In this document: piece by piece, positions 8,401 to 17,280 of the stretch
Numbering within the stretch: the first letter of the stretch is position 1
Layout of the letters: every line of letters begins with the position of its first letter
NCBI RefSeq assembly: GCF_038592905.1
Contig: NZ_CP151943.1
Location: forward strand, 4,724,501 to 4,788,500
DNA: 64,000 bases
Source: Neobacillus sp. FSL H8-0543
GTDB lineage: Bacteria; Bacillota; Bacilli; Bacillales; Cytobacillaceae
Reading direction: 5' to 3'
Notes under the pieces: generated by a model
Databases searched by the model: none
Told to the model about the DNA's origin: nothing
Seen by the model: the letters and a program-made list of their open reading frames with translations, nothing else
Made by a program: the position numbers and the translations under genes

Positions 8401-8612
8401 TCAGTGCACATTCAACCGCCCAGATCCGTCTTCCATTACGGTTGCACCCAACAACAAAACCTTTAATTGTTCCTTGGAAAGCTGCTGCTTTTCCCATTCT
8501 TTGTATAGACTTTCAATTGCTTCCGGGCCTGTGTCATCAGCCAATCGATAGGCTCCATAATGCATAGGTACAAAAAACTTAGCCTTTAATTCTGTAAACG
8601 CTTTAACAAATC
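8401..8612 (-). pseudogene. MBL-fold metallo-hydrolase, C-terminal remnant
   Basis: The minus strand encodes FTELKAKFFVPMHYGAYRLA, then EAIESLYKEWEKQQL and LLGATVMEDGSGRLNVH to a TGA. VPMHYGAYRLAD...P is the C-terminal metal-site region of NAPE-PLD/UlaG-like MBL-fold hydrolases. Frames upstream are broken and no N-terminal half is found. It lies in the same decayed block as the YitT and VOC pieces. Confidence 0.72.
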
Positions 8613-8733
8613 CCTAAACGTTTTAATGTTGTTCACATCATCTAAGTTTGAATACCGCTTCCTCATTCTCTCACCTTGATCCGTAACTGATTTTTAATAA
8701 AATTATAGCAGAAACAAGGGAAACAAGGGACAA

Positions 8734-8760
8734 AGGACAAGAACCTTGTCCTGATTTTTT
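8734..8760 (+). terminator. Terminator-like hairpin
   Basis: 8-bp stem AGGACAAG / CTTGTCCT (8734-8741, 8745-8752) followed by GA and eight T. Confidence 0.75.
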
Positions 8761-8855
8761 TTATGCATTGAAAATCGTTGCCCAAAGATTTTAAGGGCTT
8801 AGTGTTCATTTAATAATGAGGGTTCCTTCACTGCCAAAAAAAGTTCCTTTTCGTT

Positions 8856-9644
8856 CTATAGCTCATTGTCCAAACCCATTTCATACAACCTGGTGTAATA
8901 GAATTTTGTCAGTTTTTTGTCGAGAATTCCGTAAAAATAAGCGACGTGATTTTTAACTACTTGAGTTAATTTAACCGTACGAATCAGCTGCTTGAATGAC
9001 TGGATCGCGATCTCCAGAACGATCTTCATTTCCTTCTCCAGATTATTGCGGTAGGCTGCAATTTTCGTCATATTCAAATATTCCTCAATTGTCTTTGCTT
9101 CGGAGAAGAAATAGTTTACCAGCTGGACAAAAGGTTGTGGAACTCTATCGCTTACAAATGTGTGGTCCAAAACGGACGGTTCTTCTTGACGTTTATTAAT
9201 CTCTTGTTTTTTAGTTTTAGAAAGATTACTAGTTTCTTTAGGGTGGTTCATTATTTCTTGTTTAGGTGGTTCACTTATGGGAAAACGAAGAAATACATAG
9301 AGATTACTCGATTGTGAACCATTTTTTCGTTCGGTTTCTTGAACCGTGATTACACCTAACTCTACTGCTTTTATGATCATTCGTTTAAAAGTAGAGCGTG
9401 AAATGCCGTTATCCTTGTATTCTTCGTTAATCGCTTTTAAGATCGTTCCGATTTTGGCATTGCAAACGCCAGTGATTTTTGCAGCAAAACGAACAAGCCG
9501 TTTCAATCCAAGCAATTCCCCTTTTGAAAAATCATGCTTATTTATAGCCAGCCACATTTCGAAATGAGTATTAAATTCTTTAAGCGAACTGAATTGTGAA
9601 AACTGTTCAAACCTGTCAATGCTTCCAGATTTTAAATTCGTCAT
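8856..9644 (-). CDS. HTH-type DNA-binding protein of unknown role (plasmid/mobile-element type)
   Basis: About 262 aa. A winged-helix-like segment (roughly residues 40-105) carries GISRSTFKRMI as recognition helix, followed by YVFLRFP; a charged linker and a helical C-terminal region follow. ATG 9644 is chosen because AAAGGGTGGG precedes it; an in-frame GTG lies at 9653. I do not recognise a named family; it resembles replication- or partition-associated HTH proteins. Upstream is a 13-bp inverted repeat (9738-9801). A second, frameshifted copy with the same upstream region is at 34825-35288, so gene and control region moved as a unit. Confidence 0.7.
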   Translation of the reverse strand: MTNLKSGSIDRFEQFSQFSSLKEFNTHFEMWLAINKHDFSKGELLGLKRLVRFAAKITGVCNAKIGTILKAINEEYKDNGISRSTFKRMIIKAVELGVITVQETERKNGSQSSNLYVFLRFPISEPPKQEIMNHPKETSNLSKTKKQEINKRQEEPSVLDHTFVSDRVPQPFVQLVNYFFSEAKTIEEYLNMTKIAAYRNNLEKEMKIVLEIAIQSFKQLIRTVKLTQVVKNHVAYFYGILDKKLTKFYYTRLYEMGLDNEL

Positions 9645-9872
9645 TTTGCCCACCCTTTAATCGTTTAGTTCAGGGACTTTTTTAAGCTCCCCATTCTTCC
9701 TAAAGATAGCCCGGATGAATTTAATAATCGAACGGCCAAAATTCACTTTTTACCCCGTTTTTGACGCCAAACACTCATTTTCTCGCTCAAAAGTGAATTT
9801 TTAAGGCGTTTTTTGCATTTTGGTGCGGTTTTTCTATCGAATTTTAGGTACAATGGTGCCTTTAAAGCTATA
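9189..9872. repeat. Duplicated HTH-gene segment, copy 1
   Basis: About 680 bp shared at high identity with 34834-35516, same orientation. It covers the first two-thirds of the HTH gene, its start and about 220 bp upstream. The match starts at GACGTTTATTAATCTCTTG in both copies and fades after GGTGCCTTTA. Confidence 0.88.
9738..9801. promoter_or_regulatory. Inverted repeat upstream of the HTH gene (putative operator or origin-like element)
   Basis: Perfect 13-bp arms AAAATTCACTTTT (9738-9750) and AAAAGTGAATTTT (9789-9801), 38 bp apart, with CGTTTTTGACGCC and GGCGTTTTTTG around them. The same arms occur upstream of the second copy (about 35383-35447). Conservation with the gene suggests an operator for the encoded protein; an origin role is also possible. 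Confidence 0.5.
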
Positions 9873-9958
9873 AAAGTGTCGTCCTGAATAAAATTAAACT
9901 TCAACTAAAATGGCTATCCGCTATACTCCTACGGTAAAAACAGTCAGCAGAAAGCAGA

Positions 9959-10123
9959 TTGGGTTATCTAGAACCGCCACATTTTCATGTCAGAGGTCAG
10001 GAAAAAACTAGAATCAACATATTATTAGGTGAGTATCTTAAAGGTGATAATTCTCTTTCCAAAAATAAAGAACGTGATATACAAATTTGGCTTGAGAATA
10101 GAAAGGATCTTATGAAGGCATGA
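9959..10123 (+). pseudogene. DUF4160 protein remnant
   Basis: Open frame from about 9959 reading LGYLEPPHFHVRGQEKTRIN, then IWLENRKDLMKA to TGA. EPPHFHVR is the DUF4160 signature. The N-terminal 20 or so residues cannot be read in the same frame. DUF4160 genes commonly pair with DUF2442 genes; a DUF2442 remnant follows directly. Confidence 0.7.
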
Positions 10124-10185
10124 GATGATTGTAGAAAGGGGATTTTACTTATAAATATCCCATCGCTTTATAGGAGGTTTAAAAT

Positions 10186-10438
10186 ATGAGTCAAAAAGAG
10201 GCTTGTTGATATTAAGCCATCCATGAAAGGAATTCTTGAAAAGTTTCATAATCCTTAAGAATTTAGGTAGGGTTATTTTGATGAAGAAGCTGAGACAGTT
10301 GCATGGCCTGACGACCTCCATATTGATCCAGATACCTAAAATAATCGAGGCATTGCAATAAAAGAAGTTGAGAATCTAAGTAAAGCGTTTAATGATTTTC
10401 AAAAAGTAATGAATGAAAAGATATTGTTTAAAATCTAA
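10186..10438 (+). pseudogene. DUF2442 protein remnant
   Basis: A good ribosome site (TAGGAGG) precedes ATG 10186, but the frame hits TGA after seven codons. A later frame reads GYFDEEAETVAWPDDLHIDP then DT and a TAA (10337) before continuing NNRGIAIKEVENL to 10438. VAWPDDLHIDPDT matches the DUF2442 C-terminus (VxWPxGxDxAPDxLY). With the DUF4160 piece it forms a decayed two-gene unit. Confidence 0.65.
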
Positions 10439-10666
10439 AAAAGATCGTTGAGGGAAAATTACTATGTGGAATCCAATAATTGGAAGGTACCTGTACCCCT
10501 TTTTGTTTTATTTATCTAATTTCCGCTGTTAAAATCAGCATTTTACATTGAAATATATAGTTTTAATAACAACAAAGTTTACGAAAAGAGCCAAAATTAA
10601 TAATAAAGTCGGATTTAAAGGAATATTGCTGTATTATGTTGAATTTATTAAATAGAAATATATTTT

Positions 10667-11497
10667 ATGGGGGTGTCAAAAATAGATTTTTTACCTGATA
10701 TTTATTGGTGTAACCGAAAAAAAACTGAGCAATTCCTTAGTATGTTAATCGATGATTTAATGCCTGAGTACACTCTAATTGCATCTCAAGGGAAGTCAAA
10801 TGAAAAAGGACTGGAAGGGAATCTTGGAAAAATAGTCGCAAAATATCAAAAGCAATCTAATGACAGTACCGAAAGGGAAGGGAAAATAATAAGATCAACC
10901 TCATCGCTTTTTAAAGACTTATTCACGATCCTTGAAGATGGGGATAAAATCCAGAAGTTAGCTGGTTTTGATGAGGAGATCTGGAACCAACTTCGTACAG
11001 GTGAGTTCATTGAGATCGATGGTGAATTCAAACAATCCCCTGCAGAACTTGTTATGTCTAGTATGATTGAATTTGCAGATAAGTATAAAGGTTTCTACGC
11101 TGCTGAGACATCCAAAGAGGATATGCAAAAAATTGAATTTGCTACCTCTATTTTTAATCTAAAAAAAGTAACAATGATAATCAATCCTTATGTAGATGGT
11201 GACTTTAAATTTTTCACCTCTTTAGATGCCGAACATTTTTTAGAGGATCGCTATGAATTAGAAGGGGAGTTCACAATCCTGGGTAAAATAAGAAAAATAT
11301 ATAAACCCCATCAAAAAATTGATTTAGCTAAATTGCTACCTGGAAAAATGAAATTTAAAAAGGAACAATTGATAAAATTTATTCCAAACATGAGCCAAGA
11401 TGATATTTCTTTTGATACCGAAGAAATAACTGAAGAATCATTTGAAATAAAAGGTCCTGCAATCGAAATTATGCCAATTGCAATATATCAAGCATAG
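10667..11497 (+). CDS. Uncharacterised protein, 276 aa
   Basis: Intact, AT-rich gene with GGGGGTG near its ATG. It opens FLPDIYWCNRKKTEQFLSML and continues TLIASQGKSNEKGLEGNLG, a pattern of proteins whose N-terminal strand is followed by a nucleotide- or lipid-like 'SxGKxxEK' segment. There is no signal peptide or membrane helix. It vaguely resembles the DUF6414 group, but I cannot confirm that. It lies alone between the DUF2442 remnant and a terminator region, in decayed surroundings, so it is likely an acquired gene. No function proposed. Confidence 0.65.
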   Translation: MGVSKIDFLPDIYWCNRKKTEQFLSMLIDDLMPEYTLIASQGKSNEKGLEGNLGKIVAKYQKQSNDSTEREGKIIRSTSSLFKDLFTILEDGDKIQKLAGFDEEIWNQLRTGEFIEIDGEFKQSPAELVMSSMIEFADKYKGFYAAETSKEDMQKIEFATSIFNLKKVTMIINPYVDGDFKFFTSLDAEHFLEDRYELEGEFTILGKIRKIYKPHQKIDLAKLLPGKMKFKKEQLIKFIPNMSQDDISFDTEEITEESFEIKGPAIEIMPIAIYQA

Positions 11498-11656
11498 CAC
11501 TATATAATGTAATGGAGTTAGTATATACGATTCACGGCTTCTTCTGGATGCCAAGGGGTGTTGGTCCAGGAGAAGGCGGCCATAAATCAGGCAGCAAATG
11601 CTCTTAAGCGAGCTTTTTATGCTGTAAAAGCTATATAGATCGAATGCGAGTTAAAG

Positions 11657-11702
11657 CGCCAGGTTATTTCTAAATATAGGATATTCGCTGGCGATTTTTT
11701 TC
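11657..11702 (+). terminator. Terminator-like hairpin
   Basis: CGCCAG / CTGGCG (11657-11662, 11688-11693) closing a long AT-rich loop and followed by A and eight T. The stretch 11500-11656 before it has no recognisable gene. Confidence 0.55.
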
Positions 11703-11714
11703 TCAATATTTTGT

Positions 11715-11797
11715 CACCTCGGATAAAATCCCTTTTTTCACAAGAATCATATATTGCGAGATGGATGTCAAGCTTTTCAAAAATAACAACAATTATA
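11715..11797. repeat. Short dispersed repeat, copy 1
   Basis: About 80 bp around TTTTTTCACAAGAATCATAT similar to 50141-50219, same orientation. In both places it lies in gene-poor sequence next to accessory genes. Origin unknown. Confidence 0.6.
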
Positions 11798-11900
11798 GCA
11801 AACTATATAAGTGTATCTGTAACTTATTTTATATACCGTAGCAAAAAATAATATCCCTATGTATATATGATAATGAGAAAGATTATATGGAGTGATCACG

Positions 11901-12085
11901 GTGACTAAGCGATTGAACGAGGCTTTTTGGGAGTTTTGTGAAAGGTTGTTTGATTGTGTTCCAACTAATTTTCTGAGAGGTATGTTACTAGATTGGATTA
12001 TGTAGTGGGAAATGGAAGAAAAATATCAGTTGTGTGAAGGGGATCCCGAGTATTTCGAGTGGATCCTTATTTTATTGGGCAGGTC
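11901..12085 (+). pseudogene. Small unknown ORF broken by an in-frame TAG
   Basis: From GTG 11901 the frame reads VTKRLNEAFWEFCERLFDCV and on to DWIM, then TAG (12003-12005), then WEMEEKYQLCEGDPEYFEWI. Composition on both sides of the stop is protein-like. A site GGAGTGATCACG precedes the start. No family recognised; it could be an interrupted small phage- or element-type gene. Confidence 0.35.
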
Positions 12086-12132
12086 ACCAAGATTTTTAGA
12101 TAGCAGCTCGGGTAACCAAAACAACCTCATAC

Positions 12133-12510
12133 TTGGCCGATGCACTAACAAAAATAACTTTTCATCGACCAAAAGATTTCTTTAGATTAAGAGATGGGGC
12201 ATCCTTCCGTATAGTAGAGGTTGAGGAATCTGCGCTAACATTTTACAAAAGGAGATTTCTTAAAGATAAAGACGCAGATGACCTATTGGCACGAAAGAAG
12301 TTAACAAGAAATTTAATCTTGTCTTGTAAGGAACCTGGACCAGTTAATGGTGTTGACTATTGTCGTTATGGATTTATGTCAATGATCTCCTTTGGTAATG
12401 ATTTTATCTACAAAATTTATGAGGATTATTCACCCATTTCATTCGAAAAAAATGCAGCATTATTTGATGAGATAAATGGACTCCTTGGGTTGAATATGGT
12501 GCAACAATAA
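12133..12510 (+). CDS. Uncharacterised protein, 125 aa
   Basis: Possible gene from TTG 12133, without a clear ribosome site at that start. The protein ITFHRPKDFFRLRDGASFRI ... KLTRNLILSCKEPGPVNGVD is a soluble alpha/beta-type sequence with ordinary composition. No motif recognised. The true start may have been lost with the broken ORF just upstream, so it may be the C-terminal part of a larger gene. Confidence 0.45.
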   Translation: MADALTKITFHRPKDFFRLRDGASFRIVEVEESALTFYKRRFLKDKDADDLLARKKLTRNLILSCKEPGPVNGVDYCRYGFMSMISFGNDFIYKIYEDYSPISFEKNAALFDEINGLLGLNMVQQ

Positions 12511-12831
12511 TAGGATGGTCTCCCAGTAACATACTAGAACGTATGACACAGGGATGGGTGAGTATGGTGAACAAGAACGATTTAATGGAAAGGCTAGGAA
12601 ATTTCTTAAATAAATTTCAATGATCATAATAAAAACCAAACTAACAGCTTGAAAGAAAATGATAGTAGTCAAATTGGCTGCTATCTTTGTTTTTTAGGGT
12701 TGTATTAATTGTATTAATGAAGATTATTGGAGTAAAACTGGAAATAGCAGAAAAATAGATACTAAAATAGGTAGACGAGCATATATTCTTAATAGTCCAT
12801 TTGTAGGAGGAATAAGTCAAGGAGGTCTGGT

Positions 12832-13035
12832 ATGGAAATTTTAATAGGAATAAAGTGTAGTAATGATTGTAATTGTGAAAAGCAAATCACCTACTATTCT
12901 AATAGTGGAGAAATAATTGAAAAGAATTATTATTGTAGAACAGCTCTACTTCATGTGGAAAGTATTCCAAAGAAAATTAAAGATATTTGCCTTGCATTAG
13001 AAAAAAACTCAATATTTTTTAATACGACAGATTAA
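12832..13035 (+). CDS. Small Cys-containing protein, 67 aa, unknown
   Basis: Good ribosome site AAGGAGG ahead of ATG 12832. The protein has a KCSNDCNCEKQI stretch near the N-terminus (possible metal or disulfide site) and no membrane segment. It is the first of two small ORFs spaced 8 bp apart, so they were probably co-transcribed. No family recognised. Confidence 0.5.
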   Translation: MEILIGIKCSNDCNCEKQITYYSNSGEIIEKNYYCRTALLHVESIPKKIKDICLALEKNSIFFNTTD

Positions 13036-13043
13036 TTTGTAAA

Positions 13044-13291
13044 GTGGAAAACTTTTATCTCCAAATCCCACAAACGTTTTATTACCAATGTGAAAAGGAA
13101 TTAAAAAGGTATATAGGAAATATTCCACAATCAATTCATGATTTATTAATATCAAATATTAAAGACGATTACGCAATGATAATGTTCGGATAGTAAAAAG
13201 ATGGAATCTACAAAATGTTGAAGAAATAGTATCCGAGGTAATTGCCGAAGTAATTTATAAATATGATGAACTAATTACTGCAGAGGTATAA
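13044..13291 (+). pseudogene. Small unknown gene with a frameshift
   Basis: From GTG 13044 the frame reads VENFYLQIPQTFYYQCEKEL ... DDYAMIMFG and stops at 13191-13193. One base away the frame continues VKRWNLQNVEEIVSEVIAEV and IYKYDELITAEV to a TAA at 13291. A one-base loss near 13188 restores an 80-residue protein. It follows the 67-aa gene. Confidence 0.5.
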
Positions 13292-13341
13292 CTTGTATTG
13301 GAGATTTCTCTATAGAATTCAATAGATAGTAAGGAGAAAAT

Positions 13342-14817
13342 ATGTTTATAACAAAAACAGATTATCTGGCTTATAAGCAATGCCCCAAAGCCTTTTGGTT
13401 AATGAATAATGCCGATCATTGGAAATCCAAAAACGACTCTGATAATTCTAAAATAGATAAAGTGAATATGGTTACTGAAGTTGCACGGGGTTTATTTCCG
13501 GGTGGGAATCTAGTTAATTTACAAGGTTATAAAAAAATGATTCAAGAAACAAAGAAACTTATTAGTAACGGTGTATCGATTATCTACGAAGGAACTTTCG
13601 TCTAAAATGGCATACTGGTAAGATGTGATATTTTAACTCGGGAAAAGGATGGTTGGCATTTGTTTGAAGTGAAATCTTCAACACGTATGAAGGCAAAGTT
13701 CCTGGATGATCTTGCGATTCAAGCTTTTGTGCTTCAAAACAATCTACCTATTAAAAGTGTCAATTTTGTCTACCTCAACAAGGGTTATGCTAGAGAAGAT
13801 GAGCTTGATTTATATTCACTTTTTACCATTGCTGACGTTACTGAGGAAACCACAACACTACAACCGACAGTAGACAAAGATATTGTTACGATGAAAAGCA
13901 TCGTAGGAAAACGCAGCTATAAATATGATATTGGTAACCACTGCGAGAAATATGGGAAAGATGATAATCCGTGCATTTTTGTAAACCAATGCTGGAGTCA
14001 CATTCCAAATTATTCTGTATTTAACCTTGCTAGAATAGGGAAGAAAAAATTTGATTTGTTTCAAAATGGAATAATAAAAATTGAAAATATCCCAGATGAA
14101 TACAAATTAACTAAAACACAACAAATTCAAGTAACTGCTCTAAAAGATAATAAGGACATAATTAATAAAGCTGAAATCACAGAATTTATGTCAAAATTCT
14201 ACTCTCCTTTATATTTTCTGGATTTTGAGACCTTCCAGCAGCCCATCCCATTATTTAAAGGGATAAAACCATATCAACAAATACCTTTTCAATATAGTCT
14301 ACATATATTGGAAGATGAAAGTTCTCCTGAAGAACATAGAGAGTTTCTTGCAACAGCTGGGAAAGATCCAAGGAGAGAGCTTGCTGAAAAATTAGTAGAA
14401 GATATTCCACTTGATGTTTGTTCTATCGTCTATAATCAGAAATTTGAAAAAATGGTCCTAAAAAACTTGGCGGAATCCTTTCCAGATTTGGCAGATCATT
14501 TGATGAACATTCATGATAATATCGTAGATTTAATGATTCCATTTGAGAAGAAGTGGGTCTATAGGAACAAAATGAAGGGTAGTTCTTCTATAAAAAATGT
14601 TCTACCTGCACTACTTCCTGGAATTGCAGAGCTCGAATATAATAATTTAACTATTCAAAATGGTTCGATGGCAATGGAGGTATATGAAACTTTACATTTA
14701 CGAACTCCAGATGAGATCGAAACAATACGTAAAGACCTACTTTCATATTGTAAACTCGATACATTAGCTATGGTGCGATTATGGCAAAAAATAGCCGAAC
14801 TCAGTCAGGATGATTGA
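13342..14817 (+). pseudogene. DUF2779 nuclease (RecB/Cas4-like plus RNase H-like domains) with one in-frame TAA
   Basis: The frame is open from ATG 13342 (after AAGGAGAAAAT) to 14817 except for TAA at 13603-13605. N-terminal part: Cas4/RecB-type start YLAYKQCPKAFW, and after the stop the nuclease core WHLFEVKSSTRMK (E-x-K). C-terminal DUF2779 part: YFLDFETFQQP, YNQKFEKMVL and YCKLDTLAMVRLW, spaced like the three motifs of DEDD exonucleases. Such proteins are presumed nucleases and often sit in defence or mobile loci. Next to it are xseA and xseB. The lesion is one codon (CAA or GAA to TAA) and the rest is undamaged, so inactivation is recent, or the sequence has an error. Confidence 0.8.
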
Positions 14818-14874
14818 TATAAATTTAGTAATTTAAATTGTTTATTAATAATTTTTGGGAAAGAGAGTGCTAAA

Positions 14875-16353
14875 TTGGCAACTTCAATTAATGGAACGAT
14901 CTATACCGTGAGTTCAATTACTGAGGCAATAAAAAATGTAATAGATAATAAAAAGGAATTTCATGAAGTAAGTATTCAGGGTGAAATCTCGAACCTAAAT
15001 ACCCATTCCGGCCACATGTACTTTACATTAAAAGACAAAAATAGCAAACTTAGTGCAGTAATGTTTAATGGGAACAATAAACACTTAACATTTGACCCAA
15101 AGGATGGCCAAGAGGTAATAGTTGAAGGGAAAATTACGGTATATTAACCAACCGGAAATTACCAGATCCTAGTTAATAAAATGTCTAGTACAGGTAATGG
15201 TAAACTATTTAAGGAATTCATAGATTTAAAGAAAAAGCTAAAAAATGAGGGATTATTTGATGAAAATAGAAAACGAGCAATTCCGAACTTCCCAAAGAAA
15301 ATTGGGGTATTAACATCACTAAAAGGCGATGCTGTTAGTGATATTGTCAAGACAATTCTAAGAAGAAATAAGATGGCAGAAATTATACTTTATCCTATAA
15401 CCGTACAAGGGAATTCAGCTCCAGCTTCAATTATTAGTGGTCTTAAGATAATGAAACAATACAATGACATTGACCTTCTAATTTTGGGACGTGGTGGTGG
15501 TTCTATAGAAGATTTATGGGCATTTAACAATGAAGAAGTTGCAAGAGAAATTTCAGAATCACTTTGTCCGGTAATTTCTGCAGTTGGTCATGAAACGGAC
15601 AATACAATATCTGATTTTGTTGCAGATAAAAGGGCATCTACACCAACTGCAGCTGGAGAACTTGCCACACCCATAACATATAAGTATTTAACCGAGCAGG
15701 TAAAGACTCTATATTCTAAAATGAACAATGGAAGTAATAGAATACTAAAAGCAAAAGAAAACCAATTAACAAGTTTTAATCGAATGTTAAAAATTTCTCA
15801 TCCCAAAATGAAAGTGAAGAATGGTGAGAAGGTCCTGCAAAATACCTTAAACAAATTGAACAACAGCAAGAAACAAATCATCCAAACGAAACAGGCTAAT
15901 GTAAGTTTATTAAACCAAAATTTTAAACTAGTAAATTTGAAAAACCAAATACATTCCTCGCAAGAAAAAATGCACCAAATAGCTAAAACGTTAAACATAA
16001 CAATCCACCAAAGAATAAACCATTCTCAAGTAAAAAAACTAGCATTATCACATCCTGAAAAAAAGCTCTCAAATGAATTCGAGAAACTTAAAATAATAAA
16101 CGACTCTTTGGAAGTGACTTGGAATCATGTAATGAAAGAAAAAGATCAAAATCTCAAAGAAATAGGATTAAAATTTGATGGCCTCAGTCCATTTAAGATA
16201 TTAAGTAAGGGCTACGCTTTTGTACAGAAGGATCAATCTATTATTAACAATGCCTCAGGATTAAAAGCTGGAGATCGAATAAAAATATCATTCGAAAATA
16301 ATTATGCAATATGTAAGGTTGAAAAGGTAGAAGGAGGAGAAACGGATGAATAA
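14875..16353 (+). pseudogene. xseA: Exodeoxyribonuclease VII large subunit with one in-frame TAA
   Basis: The protein degrades single-stranded DNA with XseB. TTG 14875 start after GGGAAAGAGAG. The OB-fold N-domain (VSIQGEISNLNTHSGHMYFT) is followed by VEGKITVY and TAA (15145-15147), then PTGNYQILVNKM, where YEPRGNYQL is usual, so one Glu codon became TAA. The catalytic part is whole: ILGRGGGSIEDLWAFNNE and SAVGHETDNTISDFVADKRA. Total 490 residues if read through. xseB overlaps by 8 bp. The coiled-coil C-region is Lys/Asn-rich. The AT content and the neighbours suggest an accessory copy rather than the housekeeping one, but that cannot be tested in this window. Confidence 0.88.
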
Positions 16354-16576
16354 TGATATTAATAGTTTAACATTCGAAGAGGCATTATGGGAAATGGAAG
16401 AAGTAGTGGAAAAACTAGAGGAAGAAAATGTTACTCTCGAGAACTCGATTGATTTATATCAAAAAGGAATGGAACTATTTAAAGTGTGCAATCAGAAGCT
16501 CACAGAAGCAGAAAATAAAATTTCTAAGTTAGTGGAAGAAAATGGAGAAATAAAGAAGGTAAGTGTAGGGAAATAA
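16346..16576 (+). CDS. xseB: Exodeoxyribonuclease VII small subunit
   Basis: 76 aa, all helical, with the family pattern LTFEEALWEMEEVVEKLEEE and later LENSIDLYQKGMELFKVCN. It binds the XseA C-terminal helices. Its ATG overlaps the xseA stop behind GGAGGAGAAACGG, so it is translationally coupled to the (now interrupted) xseA. It is intact although its partner has a nonsense codon. Confidence 0.93.
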   Translation: MNNDINSLTFEEALWEMEEVVEKLEEENVTLENSIDLYQKGMELFKVCNQKLTEAENKISKLVEENGEIKKVSVGK

Positions 16577-16695
16577 CCACAAATTTTTTAAAAGTAATAC
16601 TAAAAGGAGATTAGAAGTTCTAGTGTATGCATCTATTGTTTCAAAATATTAAAGTGCTTGGATAAGGTTTCTATAAAAAAATGGCGGTGAATCTC

Positions 16696-17265
16696 ATGAA
16701 AAAAACCCTTGTAATTGAATACTTCTGTGACATAAATAATAAATTAATCAATCAAGTAATTATGGAAATTGAGAAGGCAGCAGTAAATGGATTTGAAAGA
16801 GTAGTTCTATTAATTGCTTCTAACGGAGGAGATATAGATGCCGGCATAAAAGGTTATAATTACTTGAAATCGATGAATGGAAAAATCCAGATTATTACTT
16901 ACAACGTTGGATTTGTCGAATCTGCAGCTATTTCCTTATACTGTGGAGGTGAAGAGAGATACGCCGTACCAACTTCTCATTTTCTCATTCATCAAGCAAG
17001 AAATACTTACTCCGATTACACAGTGAATAAGATAAAAAATGGAATTAAACTGATCAAAGAAAATAATAAAAGAAGTATTTCGATTATAAAAGACAATGTA
17101 GTACAAAGTAATCGTAAAGTTTTGGATGCCTATTATGCTGGTACAACTTTATCCCCTATAGAGGCTGAAAGTTGGGGATTGATCAAAGCACAATCGAATG
17201 GGGTAGATGATAATTACTTTAAAGCTATTGGTTCTAACTACGAATATTTTAGCCTATACAAATAG
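16696..17265 (+). CDS. ClpP-like protease paralogue A
   Basis: 189 aa of the ClpP/crotonase-like serine peptidase fold. Seen: VVLLIASNGGDIDAGIKGY (strand and Gly-rich turn as in ClpP), nucleophile region VESAAISLY (Ser near residue 76) and FLIHQA with the catalytic His. The Asp of the triad is not obvious: the matching segment reads GTTLSPIEAESWGLI. ATG 16696 is preferred over 16681 because GGTGA precedes it by 5 bp. No N-terminal loop for Clp ATPase docking is recognised. It is followed 15 bp later by a divergent second copy, so the two may form a mixed ring. Likely of phage or mobile-element origin; substrate unknown. Confidence 0.78.
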   Translation: MKKTLVIEYFCDINNKLINQVIMEIEKAAVNGFERVVLLIASNGGDIDAGIKGYNYLKSMNGKIQIITYNVGFVESAAISLYCGGEERYAVPTSHFLIHQARNTYSDYTVNKIKNGIKLIKENNKRSISIIKDNVVQSNRKVLDAYYAGTTLSPIEAESWGLIKAQSNGVDDNYFKAIGSNYEYFSLYK

Positions 17266-17280
17266 TCTGGAGGATTCAAA

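Noticed and set aside
8229..8567. 112-aa plus-strand ORF
   Set aside because: Antisense to the YitT and MBL remnants, which give family-like protein on the other strand.
13603..15147. Programmed stop-codon readthrough or selenocysteine at the in-frame stops
   Set aside because: The stops are TAA, not TGA, with no following hairpin; simple mutation is the better explanation.
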